From positions 1 to 47,611 of the forward strand of contig NZ_PQVI01000016.1 in assembly GCF_002921145.1 (NCBI RefSeq): a stretch of 47,611 nt of DNA. Direction: 5' to 3'. Under the pieces are notes generated by a model. That model was not told the DNA's origin, searched no databases, and saw only the letters and a program-made list of their open reading frames with translations. Positions 29,547 through 38,361 of the stretch are shown here, piece after piece. The translations under genes and the position numbers were made by a program. Source of the stretch: Avibacterium endocarditidis. GTDB lineage: Bacteria; Pseudomonadota; Gammaproteobacteria; Enterobacterales; Pasteurellaceae. The stretch's first letter is position 1, and each line of letters opens with the position of its first letter.

Positions 29547-31731
29547 TTAGGAGAGTTTTTCTAACTTTGCTAACGCGGCAATGAGCCATTTGATGCCTTC
29601 GCCTTGGAAAGCAATTTGTAGGCGAGTGTTGTTGTCTTCGCCCTCCACGTTAATAATTGTGCCATTACCGAATTTGGCGTGTTTGACTTTTTGCCCCATT
29701 CGCCATTCACTAGCATTGCCCGATTTATGCGTATTGAGCGATCCCACGGCTGCGCGGTTATAGGCGCGGGTAACGGTGCCGCGTAAACGCACTTCTTGAA
29801 TGCAATCTTCTGGCAGTTCCTCAATAAACCGTGAAGGCAAATGGCGCTCTTCTTTACCATATAAACGGCGGCTTTCTGCATAGCTAATGGTGAGTTTTCG
29901 TTTGGCTCGAGTGATCCCAACATAAGCCAGACGGCGTTCTTCTTCTAAACGCCCCGGTTCTTCAAAGGAACGGAAACTCGGGAATATTCCCTCTTCTACG
30001 CCCACCATAAAAACACGGGCAAATTCTAGCCCTTTGGCAGAATGCAAGGTCATCATTTGCACGCTGGATTGATGTGGTGAAGCCTGCTCTTCCCCTGCTT
30101 CTAAAGAGGCGTGAGTGAGAAATGCCATTAAGTCTGTCATTTCTTCGGCGTCTTCAGGCTTGATAAATTCTCGGGTGGCGCTGACTAATTCTTCCAAGTT
30201 TTCGATCCGCACTTCGCCTTTCTCGCCTTTTTCTTGCTTATACATTTCATATAAGCCTGAATGTTTGATGACAAAATCCGTTTGCGCGAACAAAGGCATT
30301 TCCGCCGTTTCTTGCTGTAAGGAATTAATTAATTCTGTAAAGCGCAACAAGGCAGTGGCAGCACGTCCTGCCAGCATATTTTCCTGAATGGCAACTTGAA
30401 TGGCTTGCCATAAGGTGATTTGCCGCTCACGCGTTAATTGGCGCAGAACATCTAAGGTGCGATCGCCAATACCACGCGCAGGCGTGTTAATAACACGTTC
30501 AAAGGCGGCATCATCAAAGCGATTGGCGATTAAACGCAAATAGGCTAAGGCATCTTTAATTTCTTGTCGTTCAAAGAAGCGTAATCCACCATAAATGCGA
30601 TAAGGAATTTGCGCACGAATCAAGGCTTCTTCTATCACGCGCGATTGGCTATTGCTACGGTATAAAATGGCGCAATCATCTAGTTTTCCACCATCATCAA
30701 GCCAGATTTTGATTTGGTTTGCCACAAACTGCGCTTCGTCAATTTCATTGAATGCGGCATAAATTCCCACAGGATCGCCCTGTTCACCCTCTGTCCATAA
30801 ATCTTTACCAAGACGGTTGCTGTTATTGGCGATCAAATGGTTTGCGCTATTGAGAATATTGGCCGTAGAGCGATAATTTTGCTCAAGGCGAATGGTTTGT
30901 GCATTGTGAAAATCTTCTAAGAAACGGTGAATGTTTTCTACTTGTGCGCCACGCCAGCCATAAATAGACTGATCGTCATCACCCACGATCATTATTTTGC
31001 CCGTTTCACCTACTAATAATTTGATCCACGCATATTGAATTTTGTTGGTATCCTGAAACTCGTCAACTAAAATTTGCGAAAAGCGTTGTTGATAACGTTG
31101 CAAAATCAACGGTTTTTTCAGCCATAATTCATAGGCACGAAGCAATAATTCGGAAAAATCCAACAAGCCTGCGCGATCGCAAGCATCTTGATAAATTTGA
31201 TAAATTTTGATCCAAGTGCGTTCTTGCATATCCCCTTGATCATCGATTTGATGTGGACGCAAACCTTCTTCTTTTTGGTGGTTGATATACCAGCAGGCTT
31301 GCTTTGGTGGATAGGCTTTTTCATCAATATTGTGCAGTTTAATCAAGCGTTTAACTAAGCGTTGTTGATCATCACTGTCTAAAATTTGAAAATCCTGTGG
31401 TAGCCCTGCATCGGCATAATGGGCGCGTAGCAAGCGGTGAGCAATGCTGTGAAATGTGCCGATCCACATTCCCATTACACGCTGTGATGAATATTTCGCC
31501 AGAGTTTCTTCAATTCGATGGCGCATTTCTGCTGCGGCTTTATTGGTAAAGGTTACCGCCATTATGCTTCCTTCAGAAATTTGCTCAACAGCAATCAACC
31601 AAGCAATGCGAAAAGTCAGCACTCGCGTTTTACCGCTACCCGCGCCCGCTAGCACTAATAATTGCCTAAGGGCGCAGCCACTGCCTCGCGTTGTTTATCA
31701 TTTAATCCATCAAGTAATTCAGAATATCCAT
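29547..31731 (-). CDS. uvrD: DNA helicase II UvrD, two frameshifts near N-terminus
   Basis: Superfamily 1 3'-5' helicase of nucleotide excision and mismatch repair. Motif I AGAGSGKTRVLTFRIAWL, motif Ia TFTNKAAAEMRHRIE, motif II ILVDEFQDTNKIQY, motif III VGDDDQSIYGWRGA, motif IV LEQNYRST, motif V TLHSAKGLEFARVFMVG and motif VI RRLAYVGITRAKRKL are all present. The first codons lie in two other frames: MDI, then SELLDGLNDKQREAVAAP, then the long frame; one T is missing near 31722 and one near 31667. Corrected length is about 727 residues with start at ATG 31731. The C-terminal Tudor-like domain (MGQKVKHAKFGNGTIINVEG) is intact. Confidence 0.95.
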
Positions 31732-31791
31732 CACATCACCACTGTTTTTTTATACAGTTTAAATTATAGGGGGATTTTGTCAAAAGGCAAG

Positions 31792-31823
31792 AAGTGCGGT
31801 GAAATTTTTATTTCACCGCACTT
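31792..31823 (-). terminator. Uptake-signal inverted pair, terminator of rlmM
   Basis: AAGTGCGGTGAAA (31792–31804) and TTTCACCGCACTT (31811–31823) form a perfect 13-bp stem with a 6-nt loop, three bases after the rlmM stop and ahead of uvrD. Confidence 0.82.
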
Positions 31824-31826
31824 TAA

Positions 31827-32915
31827 TTAAGGCAATAAATAGAGATAAACGGTGATCTCTTCCCTATCGTGATACAAATGTTTTGCTTTGAGCTTGAATT
31901 TAAGTCCTTGTTTATCCAAGGCTTGTTCGATCATTGCTAAACATTCTTTGACTTCCGCATAACGCTTTTTCATCGGCAATTTTAAGTTGAAAATACTGGC
32001 GTGACACCAGCCATTGATCAACCATTTTGTGATGAGTTGTGCGATGCGACTAGGCTGTTCCACCATATCACACACTAGCCAATCAATGCGGCGGCGTTTC
32101 GGGGGCTGAAATTTAAAACCGTCTTCCGCGCAATGTTCGATCCGCCCTGTTTCGTGCAGACTGGCAGCCATTTTTCCGGATCCACGGCATAAACAATAAA
32201 CCACGTTTTACCAGTTGATATGTCCAGCCCCCCAGGGCAAGCACCAAGATCGACCGCATATTGGTTTTCGTTCAGATATTGGCTTTCTTTTGTTTCGGAA
32301 TAAAGGTTAAGATGGCTTCTTCTAATTTCAGGGTTGAACGGCTTGGCGCGTCTGCGGGGAATTTAAGCCGTTGAATGCCCATAAAATAAGGGGAATGGTT
32401 GTGGTTGTAGGAATATCCAACATAGCACGCGGTGGATTGCAGAAAAAAACGTGTAACGTTACCGCACTTTTGTGGCTATCTTTACCCTGTAGAAAACCTT
32501 CTTTTTTCAATGCGTTACGCAGTGGCACAGTAAATTTACGGCAAAATCCCGAAAGCTCTTTGGCTTCGTTGGTATCGGCGGTTTCCACAAATAATTCAGT
32601 GCTATTTTTGAGCTTTTTCGCCAATTCACTTTGACGATATTGCGATAAAATGGGGCTAATACGATCTTCAGGGGAAAGATCTTGCAATAAATCAGACACC
32701 ACGATCATTTGGCGAGCAAAAATCAGTTGATCAAAAGGCAATTCTTGTGCAAGACGATCCGCTTCGCCTGCTTGATAACATTCAAAAATCACATAGCCTG
32801 AATTCGGCTCAACACGGGCAAAACCAAACACGCCGCGCTCACTGGCTTTATCGGTGATTTCCGCGGCTAACTCTTTTTCAAAACCAATACGGCAATATAA
32901 GGCAAGTTTATTCAT
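31827..32915 (-). CDS. rlmM: 23S rRNA 2'-O-methyltransferase RlmM, several frameshifts
   Basis: Methylates C2498 of 23S rRNA. The N-terminal THUMP-like part is continuous from [20 protein letters not shown] to about 32385. Then small indels alternate: one T short near 32383, one change near 32290, one extra G in the run at about 32227–32232, one T short near 32196 and one A short near 32172. Reading through them gives [20 protein letters not shown], then [20 protein letters not shown] (SAM site) and [20 protein letters not shown]; the C-terminal part has [16 protein letters not shown] and [13 protein letters not shown]. Reconstructed length is about 362 residues, close to E. coli RlmM (366). 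Five homopolymer changes in 1.1 kb point to local poor sequence quality. It overlaps gcvA by 8 bp. Confidence 0.9.
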
Positions 32916-33798
32916 TATTATTTCTTATTTCTTTAATTATCCATTGGCGGAATGCCAAAATTTGTTCATCATTGGCTTTATCTAATTGATTTACCACATA
33001 AAAAGATTTTGGATCTTTTAGCTGGGTTGGGAGCACCACTTGTAAATTCCCTTTATCAATTTCCTGTTGAGCCAGCAATCGATTAGCAAGCACAATACCT
33101 TGTCCGTGTACAGCCGCTTGTAATGCCATAAAAGTATGGCTAAAAATTGGCCCGTGCTGAATCTCTAGCCCTTTGAGGTGCAAATAATTCGCCATATTCT
33201 GCCAGTTATCACGGGTATGAATATGAATCAGCGTATGTTTTTTAAGATCTTCTGCAGAATGTACAGGTTGTTTAGCCAAAAGTTTTGGTGAAGCCAGTAA
33301 AAGCAAATTCTCTTCGGCTAACTTTTCTACTTGCAGATTTTCCCACGCACCACGTCCATAGTAAATAGCAATATCAATTTCGCGATTTAATAAGCCTTCA
33401 TCTTGATCTACACCCGTTAAACGCACTTCAATATCAGGGTGAAGATCATTAAATCCGCTTAAACGTGGCACAAGCCATTGAATACCAAAGGTTTGTGGTA
33501 CGCTGATGGCAATATGTTTTTCATTTTTCTGCAGCATTAATTTTTGCGTAACTTCGGACAAACGGCGCAAAATCTCGGTAACTTCTTTAAAATAAATCTG
33601 CCCTAACTCAGTTAACACTAACGCACGGTGCTGACGCTTAAATAATTCAATGCCTAAAAAATCTTCTAATAATTTAATTTGATGACTCACTGCGGCTTGG
33701 GTAACAAAGAGTTCATCAGCAGCTTTTGTGAAACTTAAATGACGTGCCGCACATTCAAAAGCTTTCAGTGAATTCAAGGGAGGCAAACGTTTATACAT
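32908..33798 (-). CDS. gcvA: LysR-type regulator GcvA of glycine cleavage
   Basis: 296-residue LysR regulator very close to Gcv[41 protein letters not shown] (HTH), [58 protein letters not shown]. GcvA activates gcvTHP and the divergent small RNA gcvB when glycine is abundant. Here a GcvB-like RNA lies directly divergent at 33923, strongly supporting the call. The stop overlaps the rlmM start; the E. coli gene ygdD that separates them there is absent. Confidence 0.95.
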   Translation of the reverse strand: MYKRLPPLNSLKAFECAARHLSFTKAADELFVTQAAVSHQIKLLEDFLGIELFKRQHRALVLTELGQIYFKEVTEILRRLSEVTQKLMLQKNEKHIAISVPQTFGIQWLVPRLSGFNDLHPDIEVRLTGVDQDEGLLNREIDIAIYYGRGAWENLQVEKLAEENLLLLASPKLLAKQPVHSAEDLKKHTLIHIHTRDNWQNMANYLHLKGLEIQHGPIFSHTFMALQAAVHGQGIVLANRLLAQQEIDKGNLQVVLPTQLKDPKSFYVVNQLDKANDEQILAFRQWIIKEIRNNNE

Positions 33799-33885
33799 AA
33801 AATCTTCTCAAATGAAAAATTATCAGTTATACTAACTCACTGATTTATCTATTAGTTTTTTTATGCAAGGGATAAAAAATATCCT

Positions 33886-33914
33886 TTGTTCTCGCCCACG
33901 CATCTCACTACAAT
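33886..33914 (+). promoter_or_regulatory. gcvB promoter
   Basis: TTGTTC (33886–33891) and TACAAT (33909–33914) with exactly 17 bp between them, ending about 8 bp before the predicted GcvB 5' end. Upstream (33838–33860) are ATTAG/CTAAC elements resembling the GcvA CTAAT recognition core, in the region shared with the divergent gcvA. Confidence 0.65.
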
Positions 33915-33922
33915 ACATACAT

Positions 33923-34091
33923 ACTTAATGATTGGTAATTCCTTATTGGTTAAGAGTTTCGACTTAAGTATGATGTTGTGTTTGCATAGTTCGGGCAACC
34001 GAACGGAGTAACTGGTTAGTTACTCATTTCACTTCCTGTATATTTTTTAACCCATTTAGGTTAGACACCGCTCATTTGAGCGGTGTTTTTT
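33923..34091 (+). ncRNA. gcvB: GcvB small regulatory RNA
   Basis: About 169 nt, divergent from gcvA as in E. coli. Conserved elements seen: a 5' stem (CTTAATGATTGG with pairing partner ATTGGTTAAG), the G/U-rich R1 seed GATGTTGTGTTTGC (33972–33985) that pairs with many amino acid transport mRNAs, the hairpin TTCGGGCAACCGAA, the hairpin GAGTAACTGGTTAGTTACTC, the highly conserved TTTCACTTCCTGTA (34027–34040), and a final terminator stem with U run. In E. coli GcvB represses oppA and dppA among others; oppA lies in this window. The exact 5' end is inferred from the promoter. Confidence 0.9.
34065..34091 (+). terminator. GcvB terminator
   Basis: ACACCGCTCA / TGAGCGGTGT (34065–34074 and 34077–34086) followed by a T run to 34091. 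The loop is short (best read as CTC/GAG closing ATTT). Confidence 0.92.
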
Positions 34092-34281
34092 ATGTGCCAG
34101 ATCCTACCACAATTTCACTTTGCACCGAAATAGATTTCCTTGTAGCTAGCAAAGAATAAATCACATTTTTTCCTAATAAAAATAAATTCAAAAATAACCG
34201 CACTTTTATTGTTGCAAGTTTTTGATAATGGTGTAGATTAAAACCATTCTGTTGTAACAACATCATTATTAAGGAAATAAA

Positions 34282-35304
34282 ATGACAATCAAAAATCTCG
34301 ACTGGCAAAATCTTGGTTTTGGTTATATCAAAACTGATTATCGCTACATTGCATATTGGAAAGATGGCAAATGGTCTAAAGGTGAGCTCACCCAAGATAA
34401 TGTTTTACACATTAGCGAGGCTTCTAGCTCATTACATTATGGGCAACAATGTTTTGAAGGCTTAAAAGCCTACCGTTGTAAAGATGGCTCAATCAACTTA
34501 TTCCGTCCTGAGCAAAATGCTGAGCGCTTGCAAAAAAGCTGCCAACGTTTGTTAATGCCTGAAGTCCCGACAGAAATGTTCATTGATGCTTGTAAACAAT
34601 TAGTTAAAGCAAATCAAGATTGGCTTGCGCCTTATGGCACTGGCGCAACGCTTTATTTACGCCCGTTTGTGATTGGCGTGGGAGATAACTTAGGCTTAAG
34701 CCCTGCTACAGAATATATTTTCTCTATTTTCTGTAGCCCAGTAGGTGCCTACTTCAAAGGTGGAATGAAACCAACTAACTTTATCGTATCCGAATACGAT
34801 CGTGCCGCACCGCACGGCACAGGAGCGGCTAAAGTGGGTGGAAACTATGCGGCTAGCCTTTATCCAGGAAAGCTCGCCAAACAACGTAACTTTAGCGATT
34901 GTATTTATCTTGATCCAACCACACACACAAAAATTGAAGAAGTGGGTGCGGCAAACTTCTTTGGTATCACGAAAGACAACAAATTTGTTACGCCACTTTC
35001 TCCGTCAATTCTGCCAAGTATTACAAAATATTCTTTGCTCTATTTAGCTAAAGAACGCCTTGGTTTAGAAGCCATTGAGGGCGATATTTATATTAATGAG
35101 CTGGATCAATTCAAAGAAGCGGGCGCGTGCGGAACAGCTGCCGTAATTACCCCAATCGGTGGTATTCAGTATGGCGATAATTTCCACGTTTTCTATTCTG
35201 AAACGGAAGTAGGCGAAATAACCCAAAAACTTTATAACGAGCTTACAGGCATTCAATTCGGTGATATTGAAGCACCTGAAGGTTGGATTGTAAAAGTGGA
35301 ATAA
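34282..35304 (+). CDS. ilvE: Branched-chain amino acid aminotransferase
   Basis: 340-residue fold-type IV PLP enzyme of the longer BCAT II type (about 340–360 residues, unlike the 309-residue E. coli IlvE). [37 protein letters not shown] and [10 protein letters not shown] are typical. The PLP Lys is expected in [14 protein letters not shown] (Lys184). It catalyses the last step of Leu, Ile and Val synthesis. Ribosome site AAGGAA lies 7 nt before ATG 34282. The gap from gcvB holds an uptake signal (34197–34205) and probably the promoter; no leader peptide with a branched-chain codon run was seen. Confidence 0.94.
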   Translation: MTIKNLDWQNLGFGYIKTDYRYIAYWKDGKWSKGELTQDNVLHISEASSSLHYGQQCFEGLKAYRCKDGSINLFRPEQNAERLQKSCQRLLMPEVPTEMFIDACKQLVKANQDWLAPYGTGATLYLRPFVIGVGDNLGLSPATEYIFSIFCSPVGAYFKGGMKPTNFIVSEYDRAAPHGTGAAKVGGNYAASLYPGKLAKQRNFSDCIYLDPTTHTKIEEVGAANFFGITKDNKFVTPLSPSILPSITKYSLLYLAKERLGLEAIEGDIYINELDQFKEAGACGTAAVITPIGGIQYGDNFHVFYSETEVGEITQKLYNELTGIQFGDIEAPEGWIVKVE

Positions 35305-35333
35305 TTTCCCAAATTCAATCAAGACATAATAAA

Positions 35334-35353
35334 AAAGGGGCGTTTGCCCCTTT
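35334..35353. terminator. Bidirectional terminator between ilvE and truB
   Basis: AAAGGGGC / GCCCCTTT (35334–35341 and 35346–35353) with a GTTT loop, A run on the left and T-rich on the right, between convergent genes. Confidence 0.85.
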
Positions 35354-35357
35354 CGTT

Positions 35358-36283
35358 TTATACCAAATCCAACGCCACCATTCGACTTGGTCGGATAACG
35401 TTGTTTTTATCCACTTCTGCCACACCAAGAAATTGATTTTCGGCAGAAAATAACCGCACTTGTCCATAAATGCCTTGTGGATTATCAAACTTCACACGTT
35501 GTCCAAACCCAACAGCTCGGCTTTGTTCGGCACTTAAAGCCAACGCAGGCAAGGATTTCACGGCACTGTCCGCTGGCAATAAATGCTGATCGAGCAAGGT
35601 TAAATCTTGCTGTTCGCTCAAGGCTTGTAGTGTCTCAATGGTCATCATTGCGTCTTTTGGATAATCCGCCACAGCAAGGCGGCGGAGCATTGTAACGTGT
35701 GCACCACAGCCTAGCGCTTCGCCTAGATCGTCCACTAAGGTGCGGATATAAGTGCCTTTCGAACAATGCACTTCCAAGGTTAAATAAGGCGCTTGGTAAT
35801 CAATAAATTTCAGCTCAAAAATGGTAATTGGACGGGCTTCGCGCTCCACAGTGATCCCTGCGCGGGCATATTCATAAAGCGGTTTTCCCTGATGTTTTAA
35901 GGCTGAAAACATTGTCGGCACTTGCATTATGTCGCCACGGAATTGTTCAAGTGCGGTCAAAATCTCTTCTATTTTTGACCGCACTTCTCGCGTTTCCACC
36001 ACTTGCCCGTCTGCGTCAGAGGTGTCCGTGCGTTCACCGAGTTTTGCGGTAACCAAGTAACGCTTATCAGAATCGAGCAAATATTGCGAAAACTTGGTGG
36101 CCTCACCTAAACAAATGGGCAACATTCCTGTGGCAAGGGGATCTAGCGCACCAGTATGCCCTGCTTTATTTGCCTGAAAAAGCCGTTTTACTTGTTGCAT
36201 AATTTGGTTAGAACTCGCCCCTTGCGGTTTGTCTAACAAAAAAATGCCGTGAATATGACGGCCTTTATTTTTGCCTTACTCAT
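35358..36283 (-). CDS. truB: tRNA pseudouridine-55 synthase TruB, frameshifted at N-terminus
   Basis: Forms pseudouridine 55 in the T loop of tRNAs. Motif [21 protein letters not shown], catalytic Asp in [19 protein letters not shown]-type strand [20 protein letters not shown], and [20 protein letters not shown] are present. The true start ATG 36283 overlaps the rbfA stop (ATGAGTAA); one A is missing from an A run near 36264, so MSKAKIK must be joined to [15 protein letters not shown] in the next frame. Corrected length is about 308 residues. An inverted uptake-signal pair is inside the gene (35949–35986). No rpsO follows; ilvE converges instead. Confidence 0.94.
35949..35986. repeat. Inverted uptake-signal pair inside truB
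   Basis: AAGTGCGGTCAAAA (35949–35962) and TTTTGACCGCACTT (35973–35986) form a perfect 14-bp stem with a 10-nt loop in the coding sequence. It encodes a poorly conserved stretch ([15 protein letters not shown]), just before [16 protein letters not shown]. Confidence 0.9.
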
Positions 36284-36704
36284 TGTTTTCTTTGCTGTTT
36301 TCTTTATTGTTTTCGTGGCTTTCTACATCGCCTTGGTAGCGTTTTTCATCATCACGAATCACTTCGCTCACCAAGTTGGACATTCTCATTCCTTCCACTA
36401 AGGATTTGTCATACACAAAGCGTAACTCTGGCACGATACGCAAGCGCATTGCTTTAGCCAGTAAAGAACGAATATAAGGCGAGGCTTTTTCCAGCCCTTT
36501 CATTCCGCTTTCAATAACGCTGTCATCTTGATCAAATAAGAAAGTTACGAACACTTTTGCGTAAGCCAAATCGCGCGATACTTCCACATCAGACACGGTA
36601 ACCATTCCAATACGCGGATCTTTCACTTCGCGTTGCAAAATCACCGCAATTTCTTTTTGTAATTCTTGTGCGACACGGTCGCTACGTTTAAATTCTCTTG
36701 GCAT
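36276..36704 (-). CDS. rbfA: 30S ribosome-binding factor RbfA
   Basis: 142-residue KH-fold maturation factor for 30S subunits, needed for 17S to 16S rRNA processing and cold adaptation. [40 protein letters not shown] and [20 protein letters not shown] are diagnostic; the C-terminal tail is Asn/Glu-rich. The start lies 2 nt after the stop of the accessory gene at 36707, and its ribosome site (AGGGAT) lies inside the end of that gene. In most relatives rbfA directly follows infB; here 1.65 kb intervene. Confidence 0.95.
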   Translation of the reverse strand: MPREFKRSDRVAQELQKEIAVILQREVKDPRIGMVTVSDVEVSRDLAYAKVFVTFLFDQDDSVIESGMKGLEKASPYIRSLLAKAMRLRIVPELRFVYDKSLVEGMRMSNLVSEVIRDDEKRYQGDVESHENNKENSKENNE

Positions 36705-36706
36705 AA

Positions 36707-37243
36707 TTAATCCCTATCTGAAACCGTCCACTCTATGTTATCTAACATATTTTTATTAACAACACTCACTTTATTTACCCCTCTTAAAAGTTGTTCTAAC
36801 TTAGACTTTAACAAAGAAAGATAGGGTTTTACTTCTCTATCATTATATTTCTCGGGTAATTCAATATGTAATACAACGTGTAAAAACTTTATTTCGTCAC
36901 GAAAACAATCTCTTTGCATAGAGATTTCATCAGTTTTATTAAATTTTCCTAAAACTAATCCAGTTAAAGAATCCCGCACTTTTTCAATTATTTTCATAGG
37001 TAATTGCTGAAGTTCAATCCCCAAATCCTCAAGAGACTCCTGCCGGAATTTTCCCCACTGCCTAAAGTCTTTCACTTCTATCGCATATAATGTATTTTTA
37101 TTAATATAGAAAAAATCAACTGCCTTGAACCCTCCGAAAGCATTTTGAGTGAGCGTTTTTCTATATAAATTTGTGCCATCATATTTTATGACGTTATCCG
37201 TTGGAAATTCAAAAACTAAATTGCCTTCATTAAATATTTCCAT
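36707..37243 (-). CDS. Accessory protein with PD-(D/E)XK nuclease-like core, partner of ATPase
   Basis: 178 residues, intact; I do not recognise a named family. The N-terminal 65 residues have the layout of a restriction-endonuclease-like core: [20 protein letters not shown] followed by VKDF, giving D43, E56-x-K58 in a beta-hairpin context (D-x12-E-x-K). The rest is mostly helical and charged ([37 protein letters not shown]), with a strand [13 protein letters not shown]. No signal peptide or membrane segment. It begins 13 nt after the stop of the ATPase gene with AAGGG upstream, so the two form an operon, and ends 2 nt before rbfA. A nuclease effector controlled by the ATPase is the inferred role; a non-nuclease DUF with a chance DxEK pattern remains possible. 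Confidence 0.6.
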   Translation of the reverse strand: MEIFNEGNLVFEFPTDNVIKYDGTNLYRKTLTQNAFGGFKAVDFFYINKNTLYAIEVKDFRQWGKFRQESLEDLGIELQQLPMKIIEKVRDSLTGLVLGKFNKTDEISMQRDCFRDEIKFLHVVLHIELPEKYNDREVKPYLSLLKSKLEQLLRGVNKVSVVNKNMLDNIEWTVSDRD

Positions 37244-37256
37244 CTATTTGCCCTTA

Positions 37257-38291
37257 TCATAACGTTAGGATCTTAGATGACTGCATTAACTCCTCATCAA
37301 GCAATGTTAATACGCTGAGATCTGTAAATTTTTACCTTGCTCTACGATAACGGAATCCTGCTCACTCATTAACCCAAAATAAGCAATATTAGACTCTTTA
37401 AAACTGTCTTCATGCTGTAAAATCTCTAATTCTCTTAATAAAAATAAGGAATGTGTCGCAATAAATATCTGGATTCCATTTTTAGATAACAGTAATATGA
37501 TTTTGGCGATCAGTTTTATTATTTTGGATTTAAATTTGCTTCTGGCTCATCCCAAAACAAACATCCTTTATCCAATAAAGTCCCCGTTGCCACTAACCTT
37601 GCTACCATTGCTAATTTTCTGAGTCCCTCCGCAACTAAGGGTATTTCCATATTTCCTTTACCTGGAATGGCTAAATAAAACGTCCCGTTTTATCTAAATT
37701 TATCTTGCCTCCCATCGCCTCTTCTAAAGGATCTAAAATCTCTTTTGCTTTATCTTCTCTTTTACCTCTTGATAAAAGATCTCCCAACAATAGAATAGTA
37801 TCATAATAGGTTTCCTCAAACTCGAGATAACGATTTTCATATATCGATGAAAAATTAGGATATAAAGTTAATAATTCTCTGGTTGGGAAATAGACTGGAC
37901 TAAATTCTTCTCCTATCTTATTAATTCTGTCAATTTTGACATCTGTTTTAGTCGAAGTCGCAAAACTAAAAGAACAATTTTGTTCTTCATTAGAGAAAAC
38001 GCTGAAATTTCACAACGGTCTCTACCTTGTTTTCTTTTGACTAACCGTCCTAAAGTTTCTGCTTTAAATACAGACACTATTTTTCTGCATATGCTTTTTG
38101 TAAATAGGATTTTGTAGGTTCATCTTTATTTTTTGTAATTTAGCTTGAACTGCAATAATAGAATAAGCAACTTTTAATAAATGGATTTTCCTTGCCCATT
38201 TTCTCCAATAATAATATTTATGTTTTTTAGAAAAATCTAACTGTGCATTCGAAAATACGGTGAAATTATTCAGTGTCAGTTTCTTTAACAT
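37257..38291 (-). CDS. ABC/AAA-15-like ATPase of accessory cassette, multiple frameshifts
   Basis: Reconstructed across about seven small indels (near 38228, 38184, 38125, 37995, 37685, 37525 and 37318), the gene encodes about 344 residues. It starts [20 protein letters not shown], the usual opening of RecF/OLD/AAA-15/21 ATPases. Walker A is GENGQGKSH (about 29–37), a signature-like helix [15 protein letters not shown] at about 217–231, Walker [13 protein letters not shown] at about 245–256 and the switch His in [15 protein letters not shown] at about 277. There is no long coiled coil and no TOPRIM domain, so it is not a classical OLD nuclease. The stop is TGA at 37257. ATG 38291 has AGGA upstream. 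Indel density resembles that of rlmM, so sequence error is likelier than decay, but a genuine pseudogene cannot be excluded. Confidence 0.65.
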
Positions 38292-38317
38292 AATTCTATA
38301 TCCTATGTTTTTCATAT

Positions 38318-38351
38318 AAAGATAGCCAAATATCTTAATTTGGCTATCTTT
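38318..38351 (-). terminator. Hairpin after infB, upstream of the accessory cassette
   Basis: Perfect 14-bp inverted repeat AAAGATAGCCAAAT / ATTTGGCTATCTTT (38318–38331 and 38338–38351) with a 6-nt loop, beginning 10 nt after the infB stop. The T run after it on the - strand is short (TTTATATG), so termination may be partial. A weak A/T-rich promoter (TATAGA-like) could lie between it and the ATPase start at 38291. Confidence 0.75.
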
Positions 38352-38361
38352 TATTTTATAT

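Noticed and set aside
31792-31823. Repeated AAGTGCGGT hairpins as CRISPR or transposon ends
   Set aside because: They are dispersed uptake signals in both orientations without spacers, transposase or target duplications.
34092-34281. Leader-peptide attenuator for ilvE
   Set aside because: No short reading frame with a run of Leu, Ile or Val codons and no terminator/antiterminator pair before the start.
37257-38291. Classical OLD-family nuclease or AbiEii toxin
   Set aside because: The reconstructed ATPase has no TOPRIM domain and no nucleotidyltransferase motif; only the general ATPase class is supported.
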